Shown here: one piece after another, positions 16,654 through 27,200 of the stretch
Position numbering within the stretch: the first letter of the stretch is position 1
Layout of the letters: each line of letters begins with the position of its first letter
Source: Terasakiella brassicae
GTDB taxonomy: Bacteria > Pseudomonadota > Alphaproteobacteria > Rhodospirillales > Terasakiellaceae
Direction: 5' to 3'
Length of the DNA stretch: 64,000 nucleotides
Assembly (NCBI RefSeq): GCF_014641495.1
Contig: NZ_BMHV01000003.1
Coordinates: 124,001-188,000 of the forward strand
The notes under the pieces: model-generated
What the model was told of the DNA's origin: nothing
The model's database searches: none
The model's input: the letters and a program-made list of their open reading frames with translations, nothing else
Made by a program: the position numbers and the translations under genes

Positions 16654-19600
16654 TTAGCTGGCGAGTGTCTGTTCCAGCAAGTTGGCGAGCTCTTCCAGAC
16701 TTTGCTCATTTTCATCACTCATCGTTTCATCACTGAAACGATCGGCCAATAAATCATCTAGTAAATAATCGGCCAGTTTTTCAATGGTGGGATAGAGAAA
16801 AATCAACGTTGCGGGCAAACTACAATCATATGTTTTTTGCAATCGGTTGCGAAATTCAACGGACAACATGGAATCCATCCCCAGATCGGCAAACCCTTGA
16901 TGAAGGCCGGGCCATTTTGATTTTGCCAGTCCAAGGATGGTGGCGACTTGTTTGGTCAGTTGGTCTTGCAAAACGGTTTTACGGCTGTCTGGGGTTGCAT
17001 CGACCAATATTGTCAGCAAGGAAGACCGTGCTTTATCTTCAGGATTGTTTGTTGCGGATTTGGTTGGAAGGACAGGTTCAAAGAGCAAGGCGGTACGGGA
17101 TGGGATTTTATCCGCCCAACGGGCCCAATCCACATCGGCCAATGTGATTTCACAGATATCTTTATCCAGCAAAGCGCCCATTGCATTTAAGGCGGCCTCT
17201 GGATCAATGGGGGAAATCCCGGTTTGTTTGAGCTGATCTTCCACAGCTTCATTTTGTGCAAGATAACCTACATCGGCAATGGCCCCCCAGTTGATGCACA
17301 GGCTGTTTAACCCTTGGGCGTGACGGTTGGAAGATAATCGGCGCAGATAATTGTTGCCTGCCACATAGTTGGCTTGACCGGGATTACCGATCACGGCGGA
17401 GATGGACGAAAACAGGACAAACAGGTCAAGGTCGATATCTTGCGTACAATCGTGCAGATTTTTTGCCCCAATCGCCTTTGTCTTGAAGACTTTTTCAAAA
17501 TCAACAGGTGTCAGTTGATTAAGATATCCATCGGCATAGATATTGGCGGCATGGATGATACCTGCCAAGGGAATGTCAGCCTCGCCTTTGTAAGGGGTGA
17601 TTATATCGCGCAACGCGGCGGCATCGGTTACATCACAGGCTTTGATTTCGACTGTTACGCCCTGATCGTGCAAGTCCTGAATATCTGTTTCTGAAGCTTT
17701 TGGGATCGTTTGACTACGCCCCAGCAAGATCAAATGCCCGGCCCCGTTTGCGGCCATCCATTTGGCGACACTCAAACCAAAACCGCGCACACCACCGGTG
17801 ATTAAATAGGCGGCGTCTTTTTTGAAACGCGTCAATTTAGTATCGGATTGTGTTGTAAAATGAGATGGATTTACAGGGATATAGGTTAAAGAACGTTCTC
17901 TTATTTTATCGAAGTAAGAGGCGGGCATCCCCATCAAATCAATAAAGCGGCCCGCAGGTTTGATCAGATTGATTTGACGTTGGTAATCATGTGCGGGCGT
18001 TGTGTAAACCATCAGATCTACGCCGTTGCTGCCTGTGATTTCCATAATGTGACGTTCAAGGTCGGGGGATGTTGCGCAGAGGGCAAGATCAGCCTGTTCA
18101 AACGTCTTTGGGTCGTAGGTTATGACGATCACTTGTGCACCGGATTTCTGGACGTGCTGACATAATAAGGGCGTGAGGGCACTTTGATCATGCAAAATAA
18201 CCCAATCGCCTTTTTGAAACGGGGGAACCTGTGTCAGGATATGCTGGACGGTCTCTTTGACGTTGATGTCATGGTGGATCGTTTGGTGTGATTTATCCGG
18301 TAAGGTCCTCGGGTCAAGGTGATGGAGCCTTTTGGCGAAAACAGCCGTGCCGTTCAGGGCGATTTCGGGACCAAGGGTGTCTTCTTCCAGAATGTCCAGT
18401 AACGTTGGAATATCGTTTTGATCCTGAAGGTCAACTTGTTGGCAGTTGATATTGGGATATTCATTGGCGATGACACGTCCCATTCCCCATAGCCCGGCAC
18501 TTTCTAAGTTACCGCCACGATAACCTTGGGTGACAAGGCAAATGTGACGGGGGATTTTTTGTTGGCTTCCCAGTGATTGCAGGATACGGAGCAATTCAAG
18601 CTCCGCTTTATCTTGACCACAGAAGATTACCCCCCATTTTTCAGACGTAAAGTCAGGCAGATGATCCCCATCAAATAAAACGGCTTGTGCGCCTTTTTCA
18701 ACGAAACCCGTTTGAATAGCCTGTGCAAAATTATGATTGCCACAGATCAACCAGTTTTGTGTCTGAAATTGGTCTGATCGCTTGGCGGGGAGAGACGTTT
18801 CGTCCCATTGGAAATTATAAAAATCACCTTCAAAATGTTGCAAAGGGTCTTCTTGGAAGGTGCTTAAAGCCTGACAAGTGAAACCGGATAGATGAGCGAG
18901 AATAAGGCCCTGTTCATCGCATAAGGTGATATTGCCTTTAACAAAGCTGTTATCAAACAGGACCAGTTCCGTACAAGCAAACAGACGATGGGGTATTTTA
19001 CCCGTCAGGATTAGGCGATCGAGATGAACGGGTAAATAAAGACCATCCAGCCCGTTTTCATCCAATAAGGACAGAAACGTTTGGAAAGCGCTATCCAGTA
19101 AACTGGGATGCAAGTGATAATCTGCATTGTCCAATTCATCAGGAAGGACCAGTTCCGCCAAGGCACGGGTGGGGTTGAGGTGCAGGTTATCAATCGCCTG
19201 AAAAGCCGGGCCGTAGGTCAATCCCCGGTGCTGAAAGGATTGGTAAAGGTCGTCACGCCCGATTGTTTTTGTGGCTTGGGTACGCCAGTTTTGCAAGTCG
19301 ATGGGGGCAATGTCGGGGTGGAAGGTGTCTGTCAACAGGTACCCACTGGCATGGTTCTGCCAGTGATCTGCGATTTGGGAATGAATATCAAACTGACCTG
19401 TTTTTGGGGCGTAGCTGAATTGTATAGGTGTTGCTTCATCCTTGTTTAGGTATAAGGCTTTTTTAAACGATATATCACTAATCTGGATCGGAAAATCTGT
19501 TGTAGGGGACGCTGCCAATGCCATTTCAAGATAGGCGGCACCGGGGTAGACGATATCTGCGCCCACCTTGTGATCTTGTAAGTAAGTATGGGTTTTCAAA

Positions 19601-22350
19601 TCGATATCCATATCCCATAAGGGGGATGCACTGGGCAGGCGGCTGCCCAACAGAGGATGGACGGTTGGGGCATTGAAATGTTTGGTGCGCATCCCGCCTT
19701 TGCGGTAATTTTCCGACTGGTCACTTTCCAGCCAATAACGTTCGCTTTGCCAAGGATAAAGCGGCAGATCAAGTGGGCGGGGCTTATCAGGATAAAGCGT
19801 GATCCAATCCTCGAACATGCCCTGTTCAAACAGACGGGCGAGAACGTTCATCACGCTTTCGACCTCGTCTTGTTTGCGTCGCAGGCAACTGACGACAAAA
19901 CAATCAGGCAGGGTCTCACTGATAGATGTCGCCAAAACCGGATGTGGGGCAAGTTCCACAAATGCATTACATCCAAAATCATTTAGGGACTGAATGGCAT
20001 CGGCAAACAGGACGGGTCTGCGAATGTTGTCAAACCAGTATTCTGCGTTGATGGTGTGTCCGTCCCTTAAGGCCCCGCTAACGGTGGAAAAAAGCGGTGT
20101 ATGTGTGGTTTGTGGGGTTAGAGACTGCAAAGCACTGACAAGTTCGTCTTTTAATGGGTCCATTTTGGGGCTGTGGTAGGGGACCTTGCCATTGATCATT
20201 TTGCAAAAAATATTGTTGTTCTTTAGCTCGCTCACAATGTCGTTCAAGGTTTTTTCGTCCCCTGCCAAGGCTGTTGCAAAGGGGCTGTTGACGGCCCCAA
20301 GCGAGACTTCACTTTCTCGCCCTTTCAGGTAAAATGCCGTGTCTTCCTGCGATAATGCGGTGGCAAGAATGCGCCCCTGTCCTTCGGTTTGATGTTGCAG
20401 GCGACTGCGGTGATAAATCACAAGGCAGGCATCTTCAAGGCTGAGGGCACCGCTGACATGGGCGGCGGCAACTTCACCTGCGCTGTGTCCGACAATGGCA
20501 TCGGGGGTAACGCCTTTGGACTTCAACAGCTCTGCCAAGGCGACTTGCAAGGCGAAAATACCGGGCTGGGCAATCTGGGTTTCTTCAATCCGGCTGTTGT
20601 CTTCGGCTCGGTTCAGTTCTTCCCATAGGGACCAGTCGGCATGATGGGATAAAAGCTGATCAATCTCTTTAATCTTATGGGCAAAGAGCGGTTCTTCTTC
20701 CATAAGTTGACGTCCCATTGCCCACCATTGCGGTCCCATACCGGAAAAGACAAAAGCGATTTTTCCGGTATTTGTTGCAACGGATGCCGGTTCCCCATCT
20801 TGTTCCAGATATAAATCCAGTTTTTCCTTCAAATCAAAGCGGTCTTTGGCGACAAAGCCTGCGCGGAAATCATGGTGTTGACGCAGCCGGGCCAAGTTGG
20901 TCGCGATGTCACAAAGATCAACGTCTTTTTGATCCAGAAAATCCTTCAGGGAATGAACGGTTGCTTTCAGTGCCTCATTACTTTGGGCGGACAAAGCGAT
21001 AAGGTGCGCGGGGTGCGTGTCATGTTCTGTCGTGCGGGGTTGTGTTTGATAATGGTCGGCACCTTCCAGGGCGACATGCACATTGGTCCCGCCGAAACCA
21101 AAGGAATTTACCCCGATGTAACGGGCCTGCTCACTTGCTTTAAAAGGTGTGTTTTCTGTGACGACACGCAGGTTCCAGTCCTCAAACGGGATGTTTTCAT
21201 TTGGGGTGTTGAAATGAATGTTGGGTGGAATTTGTTCATAATGCAGGCTGAGGGCGGCTTTCATCAATCCGGCCATGCCCGATGCAGCCTCCAGATGGCC
21301 GATGTTGGATTTGACTGATCCGATTTTACAGGGGGTATCTGTGGGGCGATCTTTGGCGAAAACATCGCTGATTGCGCCTGTTTCGATGGGATCTCCCGTC
21401 GGGGTGCCTGTGCCGTGGGCTTCCACATAAGTGACCTGTAGCGGGTCGATTTGCGCACGTTGATAGACCGCGCGCATCAACTCGGACTGGGATTGTCGAC
21501 TGGGGACGGTGACGCTTTTTGTATGTCCATCCTGATTGGACCCGGTGGCGTGAATAACGGCGTAGATACGGTTGTTATCGGCGAGAGCTTGGGAAAGCGG
21601 TTTTAACAAAACAGCACCAACCCCTTCGCTACGGACATAGCCGTTTGCGCTGGCATCAAAAACCTTGCAGCGTCCGTCCGGGGATAGAAAACCGCCTTTT
21701 GAAGTCGAAATCGTCCATTCCGGCTTAAAGATCATATTCACCCCACCGACAACGGCGCGGGTAATCTCGCCGTTTTTAAGGGCGGTGCAGGCAAGATGCA
21801 GGGCAACCATAGAGGATGAACAAGCCGTATCGACGCTTAAACTCGGCCCCTTGAAATCATAATAGTGTGAAATTCGATTGGATAGTAACGTTGCGCTGGC
21901 ACCAATAGAGGTATGCGCCCCCAATAAGTCGCGTTGCATGGTGTCGTGGGATAAAAGATTATAATCTACGGCAAAACATCCGACATAAACCCCGGTTGAG
22001 CTGCCTTTTAAGTGCGCGGGGATTTCACCGGCATCTTCAAACATTTCCCATGTGACTTGCAAAAGTTGACGTTGCTGGGGGTCCATTGCGTTGGCTTCGC
22101 GCGGGGAAATACCGAAAAAGGCAGCATCGAATTTATCGAAATCGTCTATGAAACCGGCACACCGTGTACGAATGGTGCCGGGTTTGCTCATATCGTCGTT
22201 ATAAAAATGATCAAGGTTCCAGCGATCTTCGGGAACTTCGGTAATGGCATCATATTTGTTGCAAATCAGGTCCCAGAACTGGCGCGGGCTGTTGGCACCG
22301 TGGGGGAAACGGCAGCCAAGGCCGATGATGGCAATCGGATCGTTTTTCAT
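16654..22350 (-). CDS. Type I polyketide synthase H (KS-AT-DH-ER remnant-KR-ACP)
   Basis: The 1898-residue single module runs: KS (about 5-430, Cys near 175 in DTACSSS, HGTGT, NIGH); AT (about 535-830, GHSAGE Ser near 622, specificity motif YHSPKM, neither classic malonyl HAFH nor methylmalonyl YASH); DH (about 890-1160, His near 927 in HKVGADIVYP, Asp near 1086 in LLDSAFQ); a degenerate ER remnant (about 1330-1475); KR (about 1515-1700, TGGVRGFG, Tyr in ANYVAG); ACP (Ser near 1826 in GMDSM). An active DH-KR with a dead ER predicts an alpha,beta-double bond. It has no N-terminal docking coil and no thioesterase. I infer that it starts the chain and passes it to D, whose N-terminus is a docking helix. 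It is the last gene of the operon, 30 nt after the racemase. Confidence 0.93.
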   Translation of the reverse strand: MKNDPIAIIGLGCRFPHGANSPRQFWDLICNKYDAITEVPEDRWNLDHFYNDDMSKPGTIRTRCAGFIDDFDKFDAAFFGISPREANAMDPQQRQLLQVTWEMFEDAGEIPAHLKGSSTGVYVGCFAVDYNLLSHDTMQRDLLGAHTSIGASATLLSNRISHYYDFKGPSLSVDTACSSSMVALHLACTALKNGEITRAVVGGVNMIFKPEWTISTSKGGFLSPDGRCKVFDASANGYVRSEGVGAVLLKPLSQALADNNRIYAVIHATGSNQDGHTKSVTVPSRQSQSELMRAVYQRAQIDPLQVTYVEAHGTGTPTGDPIETGAISDVFAKDRPTDTPCKIGSVKSNIGHLEAASGMAGLMKAALSLHYEQIPPNIHFNTPNENIPFEDWNLRVVTENTPFKASEQARYIGVNSFGFGGTNVHVALEGADHYQTQPRTTEHDTHPAHLIALSAQSNEALKATVHSLKDFLDQKDVDLCDIATNLARLRQHHDFRAGFVAKDRFDLKEKLDLYLEQDGEPASVATNTGKIAFVFSGMGPQWWAMGRQLMEEEPLFAHKIKEIDQLLSHHADWSLWEELNRAEDNSRIEETQIAQPGIFALQVALAELLKSKGVTPDAIVGHSAGEVAAAHVSGALSLEDACLVIYHRSRLQHQTEGQGRILATALSQEDTAFYLKGRESEVSLGAVNSPFATALAGDEKTLNDIVSELKNNNIFCKMINGKVPYHSPKMDPLKDELVSALQSLTPQTTHTPLFSTVSGALRDGHTINAEYWFDNIRRPVLFADAIQSLNDFGCNAFVELAPHPVLATSISETLPDCFVVSCLRRKQDEVESVMNVLARLFEQGMFEDWITLYPDKPRPLDLPLYPWQSERYWLESDQSENYRKGGMRTKHFNAPTVHPLLGSRLPSASPLWDMDIDLKTHTYLQDHKVGADIVYPGAAYLEMALAASPTTDFPIQISDISFKKALYLNKDEATPIQFSYAPKTGQFDIHSQIADHWQNHASGYLLTDTFHPDIAPIDLQNWRTQATKTIGRDDLYQSFQHRGLTYGPAFQAIDNLHLNPTRALAELVLPDELDNADYHLHPSLLDSAFQTFLSLLDENGLDGLYLPVHLDRLILTGKIPHRLFACTELVLFDNSFVKGNITLCDEQGLILAHLSGFTCQALSTFQEDPLQHFEGDFYNFQWDETSLPAKRSDQFQTQNWLICGNHNFAQAIQTGFVEKGAQAVLFDGDHLPDFTSEKWGVIFCGQDKAELELLRILQSLGSQQKIPRHICLVTQGYRGGNLESAGLWGMGRVIANEYPNINCQQVDLQDQNDIPTLLDILEEDTLGPEIALNGTAVFAKRLHHLDPRTLPDKSHQTIHHDINVKETVQHILTQVPPFQKGDWVILHDQSALTPLLCQHVQKSGAQVIVITYDPKTFEQADLALCATSPDLERHIMEITGSNGVDLMVYTTPAHDYQRQINLIKPAGRFIDLMGMPASYFDKIRERSLTYIPVNPSHFTTQSDTKLTRFKKDAAYLITGGVRGFGLSVAKWMAANGAGHLILLGRSQTIPKASETDIQDLHDQGVTVEIKACDVTDAAALRDIITPYKGEADIPLAGIIHAANIYADGYLNQLTPVDFEKVFKTKAIGAKNLHDCTQDIDLDLFVLFSSISAVIGNPGQANYVAGNNYLRRLSSNRHAQGLNSLCINWGAIADVGYLAQNEAVEDQLKQTGISPIDPEAALNAMGALLDKDICEITLADVDWARWADKIPSRTALLFEPVLPTKSATNNPEDKARSSLLTILVDATPDSRKTVLQDQLTKQVATILGLAKSKWPGLHQGFADLGMDSMLSVEFRNRLQKTYDCSLPATLIFLYPTIEKLADYLLDDLLADRFSDETMSDENEQSLEELANLLEQTLAS

Positions 22351-22380
22351 AGGATTTTTCTCTTTCTTAATCTTATCCGT

Positions 22381-23025
22381 TTATTGGGCGACCATGCGGT
22401 ATTGATCGGGGATGTAACCGTTGTTCAGCGCATATTGGATCAGGCGTTTACCGGGATAGATCACATCAATGGGGGATCGGGCGAGGTCGCAATCTTCAAA
22501 ATGGGTGCAACCCAGAACGAAAGCTTCGGCCTTTAGATGCGCGCTGGTTTCAATCAACTGATGCAGGATATCTTCGACAAAGGGTTCATTGTTTTCGACC
22601 GCCTCGACCAGCGAAACCATTGCATAGGACAAGGTTTTGGTCGTGCGGTTGTTTTGGTCACAGAACAACCGGATATTGTTGATGGTATCTTCAAAACAGG
22701 CCACCACACCGACAGAGGAATATTGCGCGAGGAAATCGTTGTACACGAGGCTGAGACTTAAAATGGGTGTCTGGATTTTGTTGGCGAGACGATCCCAGTC
22801 CACCGCAAAGGAAAGCGTGTTGCAAAAGACAAGAAAGACATCGGCCTGTATGGGGCGCAGTTTTTCCAGAATATAATCATCGATTAAGGGAACACGTGCC
22901 AGAATGTCACGATAATCACTGGGGGAATTGGAAATGGGTAGTCCTCGGGCCGCAATGCCCATGCGTGCCAGCAGGTCCACGCCGATTTGCGCATCACATC
23001 CATCACCGCCGATAACGTAAATCAT
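22381..23025 (-). CDS. Aspartate/glutamate racemase family protein
   Basis: The 214-residue protein carries the two catalytic cysteines of cofactor-independent Asp/Glu racemases: Cys68 in FCNT and Cys173 in LGCTHF. It is somewhat shorter than most relatives (about 230-260). It should interconvert L and D forms of Glu, Asp or a derivative, giving a free D-amino acid. The synthase has its own epimerisation domains, so the product may instead supply the neighbouring GCS2-family ligase. Its ATG overlaps that ligase's TGA by 4 nt. A housekeeping D-Glu role is less likely given its place inside a dedicated operon. Confidence 0.85.
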   Translation of the reverse strand: MIYVIGGDGCDAQIGVDLLARMGIAARGLPISNSPSDYRDILARVPLIDDYILEKLRPIQADVFLVFCNTLSFAVDWDRLANKIQTPILSLSLVYNDFLAQYSSVGVVACFEDTINNIRLFCDQNNRTTKTLSYAMVSLVEAVENNEPFVEDILHQLIETSAHLKAEAFVLGCTHFEDCDLARSPIDVIYPGKRLIQYALNNGYIPDQYRMVAQ

Positions 23026-24239
23026 ATTGTTTCCTCCTTCTGGAAAAGGCCGAGTTCTTTTAATGTGTCGAAGACCAACTTGCTTTTGTCACCCAAGGCG
23101 CCGTTTTGAACGGCAAGGCGGTTTTCGTCTTGTGCCTCTTGCCAGCTGATCAAGGGGCTTATGGTCTGATTAATTTCTTGTGCGCGTTCAACAAGGTTGA
23201 CAAAAACCTGATAGATTTTGCGTAGTTCCATCATGTTTTGCGGGGTGCCGATATGTCGGAGTTCCACATATAACTTGTCTGATTTTTCAATTGCGCGGGT
23301 GATTTTGCCCACATCGCCATCAATGGTTCCGACCCCGGCATCAAAGACCAGTCGGCAATGCCAGAACGGCAGGGACAAGGCATAAAAATTGGCAAGACTG
23401 CCGTTTACATAGGTTTTGTCATAACCGATTTTATCCGTGCGCATCTGCGAGGTTGTCGGAATATGATGAACGCGAAAAGCCGTGGCCCCGTTAAAAACCA
23501 CATCGGACACACGGGGGCGCCCATTTTGTGTATCAAAAAAAGCAAGTTCACCATTTTTTACCGAATTGGACACGATAAAGGCGGGCAGGTCCAACAGGTT
23601 CGCAACATAATCGTCAAGGCTGTTAATTTCGCGCGTTGGCAAGCCTGTGCGTTGTGCGCTGTAAGGGATGGCGTGCAGCCAGTTTTGCAGGCGTGGTGTG
23701 TTTTTGATATCGTGCCCGCCGTAAAGGTGCACAAACAGGGGGGCGGTTAGATAAAGGGTGCGTAAAACAGCCGGAATTTCGGGCGTGGAAATATCAATCG
23801 CGGGCTGAAAGGCCAGTGAATTCATTAAATGCCAATGCCCCCAGTTTTGGTGACGTACGATGCTGTAAAGGCCGGTGGAAACGGTGCGGTTCCAGTATTC
23901 GTCCTCGTTGGGTGGGGCATATTGGGATACCCAATGCAGGCGATATTCCGGCGTTATGGATTCAAAAAAGGCAAGCAGATTTTCCAGATTATCAATGGTC
24001 GCATCCAGATCGCAGAAGGGCAGGCTGACCAGTTCGACAATGGCGCAATTGTTATCCAGAATAAACCAGCCGTTTTTGCCCGAAGCACCAAGGGCCAGCC
24101 CGTTGTAGGGTTCTGTAATGGCGCTGTATCCGGCAGAAACGGCGCGATTAACGATAATGGCCCAGTCTTTTGGGGTGGCGGGTATGTCGTCTTTGGTCAG
24201 GAACAATTCCAGTTCCGCCCCTAACTTTCGCGATTTCAT
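23022..24239 (-). CDS. Glutamate-cysteine ligase-like (GCS2-family) ATP-dependent ligase
   Basis: The 405-residue protein has the signature order of the GCS2 carboxylate-amine ligase family: N-terminal GAELEL (acidic ATP/metal ligands), a central D-N-N-C-A-I-V-E-L-V segment, a WGHWHLMNSLAF-like strand and a late YVELRHIGT segment. Members activate a glutamate-type carboxylate with ATP and couple it to an amine. It overlaps gene G by 4 nt upstream and the racemase by 4 nt downstream. A ligase plus an Asp/Glu racemase suggests formation of a (D-)glutamyl or aspartyl amide that serves as a building block, starter or protecting group. The substrate cannot be read from sequence, and the family call is by motif only. 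Confidence 0.65.
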   Translation of the reverse strand: MKSRKLGAELELFLTKDDIPATPKDWAIIVNRAVSAGYSAITEPYNGLALGASGKNGWFILDNNCAIVELVSLPFCDLDATIDNLENLLAFFESITPEYRLHWVSQYAPPNEDEYWNRTVSTGLYSIVRHQNWGHWHLMNSLAFQPAIDISTPEIPAVLRTLYLTAPLFVHLYGGHDIKNTPRLQNWLHAIPYSAQRTGLPTREINSLDDYVANLLDLPAFIVSNSVKNGELAFFDTQNGRPRVSDVVFNGATAFRVHHIPTTSQMRTDKIGYDKTYVNGSLANFYALSLPFWHCRLVFDAGVGTIDGDVGKITRAIEKSDKLYVELRHIGTPQNMMELRKIYQVFVNLVERAQEINQTISPLISWQEAQDENRLAVQNGALGDKSKLVFDTLKELGLFQKEETI

Positions 24240-27200
24240 GCGAGGTGTCCTTCTTCCTGAACATTATGCGCTGTTGCGGGCAGGCTCAGTCCGTCAATAA
24301 ACCGGTCCAGTTCGTCCTGATTGAAACCGTCATAATCAATGTCGGACGGGGTGAGTTCCCGTTCGGGTTTTTGGTCAATTTCGATGATCAGATGTTGTAG
24401 CTCATCCTTGAAACGATGCAGGAAACCTTCGCTGGTCTGAGAACGATAATGGCGGGTGCTGTAACCAATTTTGATGTTTAGTTTGCCCTTTGTGATCAGG
24501 GCGATCACTTCAATAAGAAAGGGTTGCGGGGCGTTGGGGGAAATATTGGGGGCAACGTCACGGTCTGACAGGCTGAAAAGGCCATTTTCTTCAAATTCAT
24601 CAAATTGACCGAGATAGTTAAAACTGATTTTCGGTGCAGCCGTTAAGGGGTGTTTGGCGAGATAACGTAACAGCCCATAACCCATCCCTTTATGTGGAAT
24701 GTTGCGCAAAACTTCTTTCACTTGTTTTACATTTGTACCCCTGTCCGGGCTGGGTGTTGGCAGCAACACGGGGTACATGCTGGTTAGCCATCCGACATTC
24801 GCGCCGATGTTCAGGCCGTTATCCAGCGCTTCGCGACCATGACTTTCCAGCATAAGGGCGGGTGGGGTTGTATCGGCAAGGGGGCCGAAGGCACGTGATA
24901 GGGCACATAGCAGGAAATCATCTATTCGACTGTTAAACGTTTCGTGGATATCGCCAAGCAGGCGGGCGGTTTGTGTTTCAGACAATGATGTTTCAACGAT
25001 TTGGCAATCCGCGTGGGTGCAGTCATCCTGTTCGAAGTCAGGGATTAACGGGCGATTATGGGCTTGTTGGTCGATTGTTTGCCAATAGGGTAATTGGTCG
25101 ATTGCTGCCTTGCTTGCATAGGTATTGACGGCTTTTGCCCAATGGGAAAAGGAAATTAGGGATGGAGAGAGAGAGGTCGTCAAGTCGTGATAGACCGCTT
25201 CCAATTCTTCAAACAAGGTGCGCCAGGATACGGCATCAATAATCAGGTGATGGGCCGTGATAAACAGATAATCCTTTTCTTCAGCGCGAAACCAACCAAC
25301 CTGAACGCTTGGCCCCATCAGATCGACTTTTTCTTGTAAGGCCTGTGTCGTTGGGTGGTCGGGCGCAGAATCAAAGGATGTAAAACCGAAATCGACAGTC
25401 CCGATATATTGAATGAATTGGTCGCTCTCGCGGCGAAATTTCAGCCGGAAGGCATCGTGATTTCCAAAGACGGTTTGTAAGGATTGCGTAAGGTGTTTTT
25501 CATCTAATCGGGATTTTGAAGTTAATAAAACGGATTGGTTGAAATGGTGCTGCGGGTCTGGATAGGTTTCAAAAAACCAGTGTTGAATGGCGGTCAGCGG
25601 GACCGTATCCCCTGTTTTTAAGGCAGCTAAGGTCTGTTGTTGTTCTTCAATTTTGCACAGTTTTTGAGCAAGTTCTGCAATAATAGGATGATTAAACAGG
25701 TCGCGTACATCCAGTTTATAGTGTCTTTGATGTAAATGTGCGACAATTTGCAAGGCTTTGATGGAATCACCACCCAGATAAAAGAAATTATCGGTGATGG
25801 AAACCTGATCACGGCCCAAAATATCGCATAACATATCGCAAAGAAGGCGCTGTTCTTCTGTTTGTGGGGCGCTAAACGCAGTTGTTGTATGGACCGCCTC
25901 TGCATCCATATGGGCCAAGGCTTTGCGATCAACCTTGCCGCTTTTGTTGACGGGTAACTCTTTTAAATGAAAGAATTGTGCCGGGATCATATAATCGGTA
26001 ATGCGGGTCTTTAAGTGACCATGAAGTTCTGCAATATCGGGTGTGTGATCCATTTCAACAAAGGCATGAAGTTCCTGCCCGTTTGCGCCCATGTCTTTGG
26101 CAATGACGCAGGCTTTTTTAACACCGTCACAGGTCGCCAAATTGGCTTCGATATCGCCCAGTTCAATGCGGTAGCCACGAATTTTAACCTGATCGTCATT
26201 ACGTCGAACAAAAACAATATTGCCGTCTTTTAAGCGATGGCAGATATCGCCGGTCCGATACATAAACTGATGGACGGACGCATCGTCAGGATGGGCAAAC
26301 GGGTTGGGGATACGAACTGCGCGCGTGCGTGTATCCAGATTGACATAACCGCGAAACAAGGCACTGCCACTGATATGTAGTTCCCCATCGACCCCGCAAG
26401 GAACAGGGTTACCCCCGGGATCAAGGATATAGGCACGACAATCCCCAAGAACAGTGCCGATGGGGACTGAGGCGGTGCGATTATTGATGATATAATCTTG
26501 CGATTGCGTGAAGGCCAGAACATCGACACAACATTCCGTTGGACCATAAATATTGGTGATATCGATGGATGTACCTTTCAGGCGTTGGGCCTGATGTTGG
26601 GGCAATGCCTCCCCGCCGATCAACAGGTGGTGCAGGGCTAAATCGTCAGCTTCGCCAAGGCCCGCATCCAGCATGATATTGAGCAACGTTGGTGTGCCAT
26701 CGCTGAACTGGATCTGATGATCTTTCAGGAACGTCAGAAGGCGGTGACCATCCTGTTTGTTTTCCCTATCACACAGATGCAGGCTATGACCTTGCAGCAA
26801 GGCACCAAAGACCTGTTGAACGGAGGCATCAAAGACCAAAGCCGCCATCAAGGCCACATTCATATGCTCAGGCAAGTCGTGATAAATGCGTTCCTGTAAC
26901 CCTTGTACAAGGTCGATGACGCTTTGATGTTCAATCATCACCCCTTTTGGGGTTCCGGTCGACCCGGACGTATAGATGATATAGGCCAATTGATCGGACT
27001 GAAGGGCACGTTTTGGGTTTGTTTCAGCCTGCTGGTCGATTTGGGGCTGTGCCTCTGTTAAGGAAATCCAGTGCAGGTCCTCGCCCAAATCGCTTTCACT
27101 GTCTGCGCTTAAAACAAAACGGGCGTTGGCATCGGTGAGGATATAGCGCAATCGATCAACGGGTTGGGTGGTATCCAGCGGTAAATAACAGCCGCCCGCC

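Noticed and set aside
23022-24239. Housekeeping glutathione synthesis (GshA) for the GCS2-like gene.
   Set aside because: It is embedded by 4-nt overlaps in the synthase operon with a racemase, so a dedicated biosynthetic role is more likely.
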